A DNA stretch of 64,000 bases, taken from Kwoniella bestiolae CBS 10118 (Eukaryota > Basidiomycota > Tremellomycetes > Tremellales > Cryptococcaceae). The stretch covers positions 992,001 through 1,056,000 of the forward strand of contig NC_089241.1 of the NCBI RefSeq assembly GCF_000512585.2, given 5' to 3'. The notes beneath the pieces are model-generated. The model saw nothing but the letters and a program-made list of their open reading frames with translations. It had not been told where the DNA came from and ran no database searches. Made by a program: the position numbers and the translations under genes. Positions 36,588 to 49,815 of this stretch are shown in pieces. How positions within the stretch are numbered: position 1 is the stretch's first letter; every line of letters begins with the position of its first letter.

Positions 36588-39500
36588 ATGTCTACCAAAG
36601 GTGAGTGTATCTCCTGCTCGATACATCGCGTCAGCTCTTCGACTCCGGCCGAAAGTGCACGAGCCGCCAGATCAGCCAGAAGTTGTTCAACTTTCCTCAC
36701 CACTCAAATACCATTGCTATACCTCTATCGCCTTTGCTAGCTCTATGCTGACCTCTTTCTCTTTGCCCAACAGCTATCCGAGAGTTCGACGCCAAGCAGC
36801 TCGTCTCCTACTGGCTCAACAGATCCCCTACTCCTATCGCTACCAAGACTGAGTCTTCTCTCTCTGCTGCTCAAGTAGCTCAAGTAGAATGGTGAGTAAT
36901 TCATATCTTCTCAACCCAATTCCTATATGTCTTCATAGTATACTTGACTGTGATGCTGATCTCCGCTTCCATAGGGACCCCGTCACCAAACAACTCTCTC
37001 CCCCCATCAAGCCAGGTCAAGGTCTCCCCGACTGGGTCTTCACCTCCAAGCTCGTCGGTAAGCCTGATCAGCTTATCAAGCGAAGAGGAAAGGCTGGTCT
37101 CCTCTGCCTTAACAAGGGATGGGAAGAGACTGGTGCTTGGATCGAACAAAGAGCCGGTAAACCTGTGACTGTCGAGTCAACCACCGGTACTCTCAACACC
37201 TTCATCATTGAACCTTTCTGCCCTCACCCTGCTGAGACTGAATACTACGTCTGTATCAACTCCACCAGAGAAGGTGACTGGATCCTCTTCACCCAGTAAG
37301 TCAGCTTCTAAATCGATGAATTTTGCATCACACGAGCTGACGAGATTCTCACAGCGAGGGCGGTGTTGATGTTGGAGATGTCGATGCTAAGGCCTTGAAG
37401 TTGCTTCTTCCTGTCGGTGAAGAGGTGAGCATCCGTCTACTCAATCGCCCCGTCTTCTGCTGATCTCCTGCTATAGTTCCCTGCCCGAGAACACCTCATT
37501 AGCACCCTTCTCGCCCACGTTGCTCCAGCCAAACAAGATGTTCTCGCCGATTTCTTGATCAGACTCTACGCCGTCTACGTTGACTTGCACTGTGAGTAGC
37601 CATTTCAGCTACCCGAACTGCTCCTATGCTAATCTCACATCCATCTACAGTCGCCTACCTTGAAATCAACCCTCTCGTCGTCCTCGATGCTGCCGAAGGC
37701 AAACCCTCCGAAATTCACTACCTCGATATGGCCGCCAAGCTTGATCAAACCGCCGATTTCCTCTGTGGACCTAAGTGGGCTGTTGCTCGAGATACCGTTA
37801 CCGCTTCTTCCAGCTCTGCCGCTATCAAGGCCGACCGAGGACCTCCCATGGTTTGGCCTGCTCCTTTCGGTCGAGACTTGACCAAAGAAGAAGCTTACAT
37901 CCAAAAGCTCGATGCCTCTACCGGTGCTTCCCTCAAACTCACTGTTCTCAACCAAGCTGGTCGAGTATGGACCATGGTAGCTGGTGGTGGTGCTTCAGTC
38001 GTCTACTCTGATGCCATCGCCGCGGCTGGTTTCGCTCACGAACTTGCCAACTACGGTGAATACTCCGGAGCTCCCACTGAAGGTCAAACCTACGAATACG
38101 CCAAGACCATCATCGACTTGATCGTTCGAGGTGAACCTCACCCTGAGGGTAAAGTCCTCATCATCGGTGGTGGTGCCGCCAACTTCTCCGATGTCGCTGC
38201 TACCTTCAAGGGTATCATCCGAGCTCTTAAGCAATTCAAGGAAGGTCTTCTACGACACAAGGTTTCCATCTGGGTCCGACGAGCTGGTCCTAACTACCAA
38301 GAAGGTCTTAAAGCTATGCGACTCTGTGGTGAATCTATTGGTGTTCCCATGAAGGTCTACGGTCCTGAATCCCCTATCACTGCTATCGTCCCAATGGCTC
38401 TCGGTATTCAACGACCTGCTTCTGCCGCTACCCGAGATGTCACTCCTATCGCTTCCTCCCCCGCTTCTCCCTCCGCCAACGGCTCTACCCCTCTCCCCGG
38501 ATCCGCTGAACCTCAAGCGGTAGGAAGTGTCAAGGCTGATGGATCTCGAGAACAACCTAACGACCACATCGTCAGATTCGAAACCGAGAAACTCGGCTCT
38601 CGACCTTGGTTCAGACCTTTCGACGAACACACCAGATCGTTCGTCTTCGGTCTCCAACCCCGAGCTATCCAAGGAATGCTCGATTTCGACTTCTCGTGTG
38701 GCCGAAAAACACCTTCCGTCGCTGCCATGATCTACCCATTCGGTGGTCACCACATTCAAAAGTTCTACTGGGGTACCAAGGAAACCCTTCTTCCAGTCTA
38801 CACCTCCGTTGGTGAAGCCATCAAGAAGCACCCAGATGTCGATGTAGTCGTCAACTTCTCTTCTTCTCGATCCGTCTACGCTTCTACCCTCGATATCCTT
38901 ACCTACCCTCAAATCAAGGCTATCGGTATCATCGCTGAAGGTGTACCTGAAAGACACGCCCGAGAACTCCTCCACCTCGCCGTCAAGAAGGAAGTCATCA
39001 TCATTGGTCCTGCTACCGTCGGTGGTATCAAACCCGGTTGTTTCAGAATCGGTAACACTGGTGGTATGATGGATAACCTTATCGCTTGTAAACTCTACCG
39101 ACCCGGTTCCGTTGGTTACGTCTCCAAGTCCGGTGGTATGTCCAACGAATTGAACAACATCCTTTCGTACACCACCAACGGTGTCTACGAAGGTGTTGCT
39201 ATCGGTGGTGATCGATACCCTGGTACCTCCTTCATCGACCACCTGCTCAGATACGAAGCCGATCCCGAATGTAAATTACTCTTGCTCTTGGGTGAAGTCG
39301 GTGGTACTGAAGAATACCGAGTCATCGAGGCCGTCAAGAAAGGTATCATCAAGAAGCCTATCGTCGCTTGGGCTATCGGTACTTGTGCCAAGATGTTCAC
39401 TTCCGAAGTCCAATTCGGTCACGCCGGTTCTATGGCCAACTCCGATTTGGAGACTGCCGATGCTAAGAACAGAGCCATGAAGGCTGCTGGGTTCATAGTT

Positions 39501-40580
39501 CCCGACACCTTCGAAGACCTTCCTGAAGTCCTCAAGGCTACCTACCAAAAACTTGTTTCAGCTGGTGCTATCACTGTCAAGGCTGAGATTGAACCTCCTC
39601 AAATTCCTATGGACTACCAATGGGCTTCTGTAAGTGTCAGTCTTCAGATGGAGTTAAGCGGATGCTGACAGCTTTGACTTCTTCAGAAACTCGGTCTCAT
39701 CCGAAAGCCTGCTGCTTTCATCTCCACCATCTCCGATGAACGAGGTCAAGAACTCATGTACGCTGGTATGCGAATCTCCGATGTCTTCAAAGAAGAACTC
39801 GGTATCGGTGGTGTTATCTCATTGCTTTGGTTCAAACGAAGACTTCCCGCCTTCGCTTGTAAATTCATCGAAATGGTCCTCCAACTTACTGCCGATCACG
39901 GACCTGCGGTTTCTGGTGCTATGAACACCATCATCACTGCTCGAGCTGGTAAAGATCTCATCTCCTCCCTCGTCGCTGGTCTTTTGACCATCGGTGATCG
40001 ATTCGGTGGTGCTCTCGATGGTGCTGCTGCCGAGTTCTCTCGAGGTGTTTCCTCCGGACTCACCCCAAGAGAGTTTGTTGACCAAAACAGAAAGGCCAAC
40101 AAGCTTATCCCCGGTATTGGTCACAAGATCAAGTCCAAGACCAACCCTGATCTTCGAGTCACCCTCGTTGTCGACTACGTCAAGAAACATTTCCCATCTC
40201 ACAAGACCTTGGACTTTGCCCTTGCCGTTGAGGATGTAACCACCCAAAAGGCCAACACCCTTATCCTCAACGTCGATGGTGCTATCGCTGCCTCGTTCTG
40301 TGATTTACTCTCTGGATCTGGTGCTTTCACCGAGGAAGAGGCTGCCGAATACCTCAAGTCTGGTACTCTTAACGGTCTCTTCGTTTTGGGTCGATCCATC
40401 GGTTTCATCGGTCACTACCTCGATCAAAGACTCCTTAAACAACCTCTTTACAGACACCCTGCGGATGATATCTTCATCAACGTGAGTTGATATCGCACTT
40501 TGAGTTGGGGCGACGATAGCTGACATATCCTTCATAAATAGATGCAAGAACGAGTTGTCTTCCAACCTGGTTCTGCTTAA
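36588..40580 (+). CDS. ACL1: ATP-citrate lyase, single-chain
   Basis: Exons 36588-36600, 36774-36891, 36975-37295, 37355-37424, 37477-37591, 37651-39629, 39687-40481, 40542-40580 (3450 nt, 1149 aa). Cytosolic enzyme making acetyl-CoA and oxaloacetate from citrate, ATP and CoA; feeds lipid and sterol synthesis. N-terminal ATP-grasp half (AIREFDAKQLVSYWL, YLEINPLVV, QTADFLCGPKW), a Ser/Pro/Ala linker near residue 480, the succinyl-CoA-synthetase-like half with the phospho-acceptor His803 in FGHAGSMANSD, and the citrate-synthase-like C-terminus (RSIGFIGHYLDQR). Ascomycetes split this into two genes; basidiomycetes keep it fused, as here. Exon 1 codes only 13 nt. Codon use is strongly biased and the main exon runs 1979 nt without an intron, in contrast to the neighbours. 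Confidence 0.95.
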
Positions 40581-41078
40581 GTCGTCATTGTTTGACAATT
40601 TATCGAGTAGGATGAAGAAAAGAGAAAGAATCGGGTTGCTATCATTCCCAATGCCCCTTGTATTTAGTTTCATTTAATCAATCTTTTTGGTAGCACGTGT
40701 TTATAGATTATCTCATTTTTTTGGTATCACACAGAAAGGGAAGAAAGAGGAAGAGGGTGGTAGAGGTAGTATATATATAGAAAGAAGGATAAGGTATACA
40801 CAGTACATTCTCATGCACCATTTCATGGACTTTGATCAGGTCGACTGGTAGATAGCAGCTGGATTGAGACGAGATGATGCGAGATCAAATGAGATCAGCC
40901 ATGACACGATATTGATGCCACTATCAATAAAAGTAACGTTGATTCCACGCGACGACGTGTTGACTAGTACTAGCTGATCGTCATTCAACTTGAATCTCAC
41001 ATCTGGGATCTGTTGTCTCTTTTGTCGTTTCTCATTCCACCTATCAAGACGACCCACCGTTTTTTGGGTACAGCCAAG
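40581..41078. other. Intergenic, ACL 3' end to SEC2 promoter
   Basis: 498 bp tandem spacer; a short TA run near 40770. No gene seen. Confidence 0.6.
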
Positions 41079-44000
41079 ATGTCTGAGCAGAACCAGGATA
41101 AAGTCGAGGAGAAGAAGGATGATACGCCGATCAGAGAGACAAGCCAAGAACCCGCCGAAGATACGAAGGTGGATGGGCAGGATAAAGAGACATCTGATGA
41201 TGCAGTCAGACAAGACGATGGAGGGGAGACGTCCAAGGTAGATGGTGTTGAGAGAGATGTGCCAACAGAAGGTGAAGGAGGACCGTCGTCCCAGCGAGTC
41301 CGAGAAAAGGTAAGTCCATCCTGATCTATATCCTCCTCCATGTCCATCTCGTGTGGTCAACAACTGACCCGATAGCTTAACTCCAGCCATCCCCCTTAAC
41401 CCTCCCTACAGACCTACTAAACCCACACGAAGCCGACTCCCTGCACCCCCCAGATTCACCCACTACCTCCCTCATCTCCTCCCTCCGATCCCAGCTCTCC
41501 ATCCTATCCGACCAGTCCATCCAGCTAAACCAAAAGCTCATATCGTCCATATCCAAATCCGCAGATCTCGAAGATGAGCTACACGAGCTGCAATCTCAAC
41601 ATCAAGATCTGACGACCAGAGCTGGGGAGTTGGAGAGGGAGAAGAACAAGTGGGAGGAAAGTATGAACACTGGATTACTTGTTGAGCGATCTCAGATCAA
41701 GGATGAAATGCAGAAGCTTGCTCAGGGGCTTGTAGAGGAGGAGAGGAGAAGGGGTACGGCGGAGGAGAAGAGGAGGGAGGTCGAGAATGAGGTGGATGAT
41801 TTGACGGCGAAGTTGTTTGATCAGGTGAGTTGAGGGAGGGTGGGTGGGTGGGCGGGGAGAGAAACGGACGAGAGAAAGGGGGATGGGACGGGGAGGGGTG
41901 AGAGAGGGAATGGAGGAGGGATGAGAAAAATGAGGGCTGAGGATATCGAAGGGATAGTAGCGGAATAGAGGGATATGAGGAATACATAATCCAAATGAAG
42001 AGCGAACGGGCCAATGAAATACACAGTGCTGACCATAATTGTTCACGACTGTAGGCCAACGCCATGGTAGCCACCGAACGGATGTCACGAGCAGAAGCTG
42101 AAGCACGCTTGAAATCTACCGAGGAAAATTTAGCTGCAGCAGAAGCAGCTGTCCGAGATATGCAACTCCATCTACAATCCTTACCACCCTCTGCTGTCCA
42201 GCCTTCCGCTACATCTCTGCCACCAAATACAGCTGCTCATGGACCCGCCTCGATAACGATAACACGCAAATACCTCTCATCACATATCCCATACTCTGAA
42301 TTCCTCAACTTCCTACAGCATCTCAGAACGCTGAGACCTATCAAAGAGATTTCCAAGAATACCTTCCCACCTCCATTGATTACCAATCTCCTCACTCAAC
42401 CATTCCTGGCTAGGACTATAATAGAAGATAATGATCCAACTCTGCGATTGGACATTGCACCAGATCTCAGTTGGTTATCTCGTAGAAGCGTCTCTCAAGC
42501 TATCGTCTCTGGAGATCTCATCGTCGAGCCAGTCTCTACATCCACTCTGTTGGGCAGCACGAATTCGTCAATCCAAGATATAAATTGCAGTCTATGTGGT
42601 AAAGCCATATTCCACCAGCATCAATTACAACCACAATCACCAGCCGGTACATCCCATTTCGGTCCACCCCCCATGCATCCCCAGCGATCCAGTAACTCCA
42701 CTGCCTCGCGATTCTCCCTCAAACCTTTCTTCGCCACCACCACCGTTAACTCATCATCCGGTATGAACCCCACGCCCAACGCGCCGTCCCCCAGTCAATC
42801 ACCTGTATCTTCGCCTGCTATTGGTCCCGGCGGGGGTGTAACCTCGGTATATGTATTCAGGATCGCCAAACCGCAGCCACAGGCCGGTAATGGTGGTGAT
42901 AAGGGTGATTCGAAGTTGTATCCGCTGTGTAGGACTGGATGGTGTCTGGAGAGGATGAGAGCTACCTGCGAACTATGGCACTTCGTCAGGACAGGTGTGA
43001 TCCATGTGATATGGCATGGGGATGATGGTACTTCATCGATACCCGTGGAAACCCACCAAGCACCAGTGAACCCACCTACAGCCGCACCAGAGACTGCAGT
43101 TTCATCATCAACAACTGAAGCGCCAGTAATAGGCGAAGAGGGTAAAGTCCAAGTCCAACCTCCACCATTACCTCAACGTAAGAAATCCTCTTGGGCATTA
43201 GGATTCAAGCTGTCTGAGAAATCCACGGGAGGGTGGACGAGGGGATGGAAGTCTTCTGGAGGGACTACGAACAGTCCACCTGGATCACCAGGCACAGGTG
43301 TCGAAAAACGACGAGATTCGGTCGGATCACTGGGCGCAGAGAAAGATGAGAATGGGAGGGTACAGACTGCTGGTGGGCTCGGATTGGGCGAGGCTTTGGA
43401 TATAGACGAGAAGAAGGGCGAGCAAGAGAAGGATGTACCTAAGATACAAGAGCCATCCCCTGCTGAAACAGAAGTTGAGGATGTGAAGAAAGATGAAGAA
43501 GATAATACCCAGGAAGGAGGAGAAAAATCACCCAAATCGGAGGGAGAAGAAGAAAACAATGGTAATATCCAAGCTCCCCCTCTCTCACGAGCGACCTCCA
43601 ATATATCCTCCATCAATACTTCCGAGACTGGATTCCATACTCCTAAAGGCGGTCAGGCGGACTTACCCTCTGAAGATGGACATGGTGGTTCTCCCGTGGA
43701 CTCAGAAGACGAAGTGAAAAGGGACGAACAAAGTACACCTCATCCTCCCGCACCAGCACTTATTAATACGGATATCGCCAAGAAAGAAGGTGTGATCGAG
43801 CTGGCATCTCCAGGCTCAGGCTCAGGTACTGCCAGCCCTACGAAGGCTCCTCCGCCCATACCCCGCAGAGCAGCAGCTAGGAATAGACTTTCTCAGCTTA
43901 GCGGAGGGACCTCTACGCCTGTGGGGAGCGAACCTCCTACTCCCGTCAAGAGCAAGAGTAGGGAGCAGAAAGATAGTTCTGGGGATGGAGAGGAGGACGA

Positions 44001-44580
44001 GTTGAGTATATTGAGGGAGTTGAGAGATGAGTTGGAGCAGAGGAAGGGCGAGGATGTAAGGGGTGGTGGAGCAGAGAACGTTGACAAGGACAAGGATGAA
44101 GAGGCTGACGGTGAGGCTGAGGTTGAAACTATAAATGAAGGGGAGAAGAAAGACCATTCCGAAGAGGAAAAGAAGGATGTCCAGCCCGAATCTGAAGGTA
44201 CTGAGACAGCGAAGGGAAACGAGGTAGATGATGAGGAAGAAGAACCATTCACCCCCGTAAACCTAGATGAGAAATTCCCCCTCTCACCCCTCCAACAACA
44301 GACTTTCCCTGTTCGTCCCGCCTCGTCCTCCTCCGGCGGAGGCGGTGGGACTGGAAGTAGACCAAATTCACAACCCCCTCCTCCTTTACCTCCCCGACAT
44401 CCCAAGACACCTGTGCTGCAACTATCCAACTCTGGTGGGGTTGATGGTGAGAAACGGTATTTCACCATCAACGACGGGACCGGTACTGAGAATAACAGTT
44501 GGGAAAACAAGACGTGGGAGAAGATTGTGAGGCTTAAGGAGGAGATGTGGAAAGCTAGGATAGGGGTTGTAGATGAGTGA
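41079..44580 (+). CDS. SEC2: Sec2-family Rab guanine nucleotide exchange factor
   Basis: Exons 41079-41309, 41387-41824, 42055-44580 (3195 nt, 1064 aa). Acidic N-terminus, then a long coiled coil (about residues 105-270) containing the Sec2 signature EVDDLTAKLFDQANAMVATE, which in the family binds and activates Sec4/Rab8 on secretory vesicles. A second conserved block (YLSSHIPYSEFLNFLQHLRTL ... SLCG) and a Cys-rich segment (CSLCGKAIF ... YPLCRTGWCLERMRATCELW) follow. The C-terminal half is Ser/Pro/Glu-rich and disordered, ending in a helical segment (WEKIVRLKEEMWKARIG). The 230-bp second intron is long for this genome. Confidence 0.88.
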
Positions 44581-45258
44581 GGAATGAACATTGATAAGAT
44601 GAAATTGTAAAGTACGTTCTCGTATACTCGCGAATATAGATACCTCATTCAAATTGATATCCACCATTATGACTATGATTACAACTATGTATATGCTATG
44701 CAGGATAATTGTAACATATATAGTATGCATAGATACAAAGACATAGCATGATAATGAAGAGCAATCAGATATCTATATACACCTTTTACTTAATTTTTAC
44801 TAAAGATACTAGTATACTTCTCGACCAATCTACCTCCTACTGTCTCGTCCAGAATTTATAGATACATTTTGAATTTTCGATTTGATCTTCTTCATATTCG
44901 CTCGTGTTGCTGATGATGTGGTATATAGTATCTTTGGGGATAAAGTTAAAGATCGGGAATAATGCCTGGTGGGATATACGTTGGAGAAATGAATGTACAA
45001 CAATAAAGTTAAGCAATCGATCGAATTATGTTAACATTTTGACTTGTTAGGAAGGATCAATCGAGCAAAGTGAAAGAATGACTAAGAAGACGCCAAAAGT
45101 TGAGATAACGAAAAGACATATGATGATGTATGATATACAGCGTTTGAGAAGAAGGTAATTTACACCTAGAAGAAAGCATTGAGAAAGAGAAGATACTGTA
45201 TCCTTATGTTGATGGTTGAAATGGTTCGAAGCATTTTGTTTCATGAGGTTCCGTCCAC
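44581..45258. other. Convergent 3' intergenic region
   Basis: 678 bp between the 3' ends of SEC2 (+) and the RRM gene (-). AT-rich; no gene seen. Confidence 0.6.
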
Positions 45259-47903
45259 CTAAGCACCATCCCTATTCCATAAGAGTTTACTAGCACTATC
45301 AGATCGACCACCAAGTTCAGGAGAAGATTTCACGTGATGCAATGCACCGAGCGCAGCAATGTTACTCTCGTTCGCTGAGTGGTTGGTCAGACTGAGAGAT
45401 TGAATTCGAGATTGGGGATGACCAAGACCACTTCCGAAGTTGGCTGAACCAGATGGTTTTCCAGTCCAGGTACCAGTCCAATCGGGCCAAGATCCAAGAG
45501 AATCAATCGAGAAGTTGGAAGAGGTGTGTCGATGACCCCATCCGGGTGGGATCTGGCCAATGGGAACGGGTGAAGGACCGATGATATCGTTTTCAAAAGG
45601 GGTTTCAGGATCGGGGAATACGATATTGGAATTTCTAGGTCTGAGGTGGGTTCGAGCAAGTTGACCGTTGATAGCTTCGAGTTGCGATGCAAGGTAGTCT
45701 CGGGTTTGAAGGAGTTCGAGGTCGTCCGCCTCACTACATATATAATCCATCATCAGCTTGTTTTGTTGTATGACGCATTCAGGCGGAAGTAAGCTCACTT
45801 CTGAGGGATAGTTCCGTAAGGTCTGACCTCGATAGATCCACCTACAACAGGTCGATCTCGACTGAAACTTTGATGTCGTTTGAAGTGTTTTTGCTCCTAA
45901 CAACGAATGTCAGCTCAGAACCACCACATGTACACTACTTGAATCTGTAACTCACATCTGAATCAGCAATACGAGCTTGTATTCTTTCGCTCATTCCTTG
46001 ATAGTACTTTCCGTTGATCTACAGACGCATCAGCTGACCATCATTTTCGAGAGAATAGTAAAATCAGCTCACCTTTTTGATAACATCATTAGCTTGAACA
46101 CGAGTTTGGAGTCTTCAAGCACAATCAGTCAGCTCATTCTGTCATCGTGCACCTCTAAGCTTACCTCGCCATGATAGGTCCTCTTCTATTTCCCGCCTCG
46201 TCAACAAGAGGTTTCCAAGAGCAGATTTTTCCAGGGGAAAGGAGTTCGGCAATTTCCTAAGCAGATGAACAGCCAATCAGCCACACAACCGACCTAGCGC
46301 AGGTGGGAGCAAACCACTCACATCATATGTGATAGTGGTAGGAAGTCCAGCGATATACAGGTTAGCAGAATTAGGATCTTCCAACGCTTTGTTCTGAACT
46401 TGGTAGTCTTCCTGTAGGCGGAGACACGTAATCAGCTCAGAGTCAAACTTTGACAAGATACATATTCGGAGCGAAGTGGCAGTGTGAGGAGAAAGAACCC
46501 ACTTTGCCGAACTCGCATTCTATCCCCTTCATCTTAAGATGCATGATGAAACCATGAGCTTGATCGGGTCTCTTGAACCTGCGACAGTGGTCAGCTTGAC
46601 TTGAGCAATCGCGAGTAAAAAAGCTTACATGACGAAAGCGTGACTGGTAATAAGGTTTGATCAGTAACGATGACCATCGATGATAGCAGACGGGACTCAC
46701 GGTCTAGGAGTGCGAGCAGGGATCTTTACCGAGACCACCTCGCCAAAATCGGAAGCGTAAACTCGGAGTTTTTCTTCGGTAAGATCATTGTCGACACGAT
46801 GGATAAAGACTGCATCATGACGTTACATCAGTTGATGTTCTGGTATCAACCAACTCAATCAGAACCAACTCACCATTTCTTCCTTCACCGAGCATAGGCA
46901 TAATCGGCATACTCTTCGAACTCATCAACTTATTCCTCGCACCCATCTGACCAAAGTTGAAAGCTGGCATTCTTCTGAGACCTCTCTTCATCCCACCTTC
47001 ACCTTCATGTTGACCATCATCTTCGTTGATATCATGCATAGAGAAAGAAGTGGGAGTATCGTCATCTTGAAATCTCACACTAGGTCTTCTGAGGATATGT
47101 GCACCTTGATGATGATATGGAAGATTAGGTGCAGATTGATGATGACTGAGTGAGCTTATATTCATAGGTGGGTGAAAGTGATCATGGTTATAAGTATGAG
47201 TACCTTGAGGGCTGGATTGATAAGGATATGAACGATGATGATGATCTTCAAGTTCGATATCGATGGAGGACAGCGATGGGTGATGTCTGATTGGGTGCGT
47301 TTGCTCGTCGCATGGTGAATGAGGGAAGGGTGAGAAAGGATGACCGACAGAGTTTGGGCTATTGGGTGTGTAAAGTTCAAAGTCATTCGGAAGGTTCTTG
47401 GTGTTGATGGGATAGAGGATATTGGCTTGATGGGCATTCCCACTAGCAATAGCGTTGTGAGAGAAGGTATTGATGGTAGGTGTCTCAGCTTGGGCTTGAG
47501 ATGGTAAGATTGGGAGACTTGGTGATCTAGATCGAACATCGAAAGGACCGTTACCGCCGAGAAGGAAAGTATGATCTCTGGTGGGCATCGGAACCAAGTT
47601 GAAAGGTGAAGTAGCGGTAGTAGTTGAGTAGGAAGACTTCCATCCAGCACCAAAAGATTTAGCAGTCGTAGTTTTGGAAGAAGGAAAGGGGATTTTAGTG
47701 TTGTTACTGTCGATTTGCTTGGGTGTATAGGAATGAGTAGTGGAAGGAGTTGAATTGGTCTCTACATAGGTGGAAGAGATGGTATCGCCCGAAGTGGTAG
47801 AGTCCGAGTTGGAGTTGGAGGTAGATGTGAAGGTGGGAGATGTTTTTGGGAAGATGAAGGGGGGTGAAGTTGGGCTGAGTGATCGAGAGGTACTGCTCGA
47901 CAT
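45259..47903 (-). CDS. Two-RRM RNA-binding protein
   Basis: Exons in coding order: 46874-47903, 46701-46809, 46629-46643, 46503-46578, 46322-46411, 46165-46256, 46073-46112, 45956-46018, 45799-45896, 45259-45733 (2088 nt, 695 aa). The first 340 residues are Ser/Thr/His-rich and disordered. RRM1 spans about 344-410 (VFIHRVDNDLTEEKLRVYAS; RNP1-like HAFVMFK) and RRM2 about 427-490 (NLYIAGLPTTITYDEIAELL; RGPIMARLQT). The tail is Ser/Gly-rich with a short helix (ELLQTRDYLASQLEAINGQL). The paired, tightly spaced RRMs recall MSSP/RBMS-type proteins, but I do not assign an orthologue. Exon 3 is 15 nt and falls in the RNP1 strand, so skipping it would remove HAFV and disable RRM1. Confidence 0.82.
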
Positions 47904-48023
47904 GATGTGATGACTATCGTATCGAGATGAGCAGGGAAGAAAAGGGAGGAAGACGTTTTGGTTTCAGTTGAGATGGTTTTGTTCAATCTAGATGAAGAGG
48001 AAGGATGATCTGTTTTAGTGATG

Positions 48024-48037
48024 ATATATATATATAT
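48024..48037. repeat. (AT)7 microsatellite
   Basis: Perfect dinucleotide run in the RRM-gene upstream region. Confidence 0.95.
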
Positions 48038-49161
48038 GACAATATATACTGACCCTTCCGATTGAGATGAGCAAATGAAAAGAGGAAGAGGAAAGGAAAG
48101 ATACGGAAGAGGAAGAAGGTATATATATATGTGTGTCATTCATACTCAAGTCTACTCACCTGTGATGTTCCTTCTTCCTTTCTCTCTCTTTCGTACCGTA
48201 TTAGCCGGTTCAAGGCCGAATTACAGTATAAGCTATATCATGTAATCAATCAATCTTTTATGACAGGATATACAAGGTCCGAAGAGATTCAAACCCGATC
48301 GGCGTTGTTTCCGACGTAGAGGACCAGTGAAGAGGTAAGCTAAGGTGATATGAAACGGTGTACCTGAAACGATTCTAGGTGATGGGGAAGAAGTAGATTG
48401 GATGATGAGATGATCAGCGTTGTAGTGATGAGGACGGGCGACTTAGTGCGACGAGGACTGTCAATAAGCCTTTGATATGGGATAAAAAAGGAAGAAGAAG
48501 AAGGGTAGAAGGGACGGAAGGGGATCACCCACAAACAGCTATGCACCAAGTGAGGAGAAGAAGGAAAGTCGAGGTGAGTAAGATAGATATCAACGCGACG
48601 CGTTTCGATCCAACCAATCGATGAGTGTGAGTGTGGTCAGCTTCGAGTACCCATCAATCAGAGTACAATCGAGTATGTGAGCATATTAGCTCAACATCAA
48701 AAGGCGTCTAAGGCACAACATGAGGTTGAATCTACGAAACTGGTGGTGGACGTGCAGTGGAAGAATGGTGAGTAGTAGTGTTAGTCTGATGTCTTAGTTT
48801 AGTGGGTTATGGTGATGATGATCATTCAGGAGTAAGACAGAGAATGATTGACTGTTTAGTACGTTACTATAGCACATATGGGTCAAAGCGCGTCGAGGAC
48901 GAGGCCAAAGGAGGTCGTGTTTGTTACGTGTTCTTGGTGAGTTGTCCGTAAACGTCTGATGGACCATATGGTCCACATTCGATTCGTCGTTCGTCCGTCG
49001 ATGCTAGAGAGAAAAAGAAGAAGACGGGATGTAGTATTGGCTTGAAGGATAGCTGCCCAAAGAGTCTGACATCGTCCATGTAGGAAGAGGATGATCAAGT
49101 TGAAAGATCGATGCGACGGGACAAGGATTACAGCTGATGTCGGTCAAAGGATGTGTGTATA

Positions 49162-49175
49162 TGTGTGTGTGTGTG
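49162..49175 (+). repeat. (TG)7 microsatellite
   Basis: Perfect TG run flanked by imperfect TGTATA units. Confidence 0.95.
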
Positions 49176-49815
49176 CATATTCATGTGTGTTAGTGAAAAT
49201 CAACTGAATTGATCCATCAATTTCTTGTGTATTTCACTGAACAAACATTGATGGATCCTCCAGATGATCGTGCGTTTCGTTGAATGTCCATAACACCATG
49301 TCCAATCGTGTGCGCATGATGGTATTATCTTCTTTGTTGATGGTGATGTAGACCAATTAATTCTTTTGATTTCCAGCAAAACACGGTAGCGTGAAACATT
49401 GATTTGATGTCGAGGTCAGGTCCAGAATACTTCTGTATCTGATGGGAAGAGCAGCATGTTGATGGGTAGCTTAAAAAGAAAGATCAGCGTGTGTGTTCAT
49501 GGGATTATACCTATTAGACCCGAAGATGTGCAATGAGTTGACCGGTTGTAGTAACTAGTTATTAGCATCTGCTTATGAGTGGATTCTCAAACGAATGCGC
49601 CCTATTGATCGAGCGACTGCATGACATTGTGTTACCTCACTTACAGCTTGGAACGTAGGTGGATTAGGGGAAGTCAATTCACGTGACGTAACTTGATCGT
49701 GGCACAAATCCAGAAAAATCGATAACTGTTCCATCATTCACCTAGTTAGACAGCAATAATTACATGAGATACTATAATCATAACCAAACCAACACTTTCC
49801 CAACCTTATATTCTA

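Larger units (their letters stand above)
47904..49815. other. 1.9 kb intergenic region
   Basis: Upstream of the RRM gene and downstream of the membrane-protein gene (both minus). Contains (AT)7 and (TG)7 microsatellites and no convincing ORF; part is probably a long RRM-gene leader. Confidence 0.5.

Noticed and set aside
38250..39242. 330-codon open frame antisense to ATP-citrate lyase
   Set aside because: It mirrors the strongly biased codon use of the lyase exon; content is Asp/Ser/Gly-rich without any domain, a usual shadow effect.
43893..44648. 251-codon frame antisense to SEC2
   Set aside because: Ser/Pro-rich mirror of the acidic low-complexity SEC2 tail.
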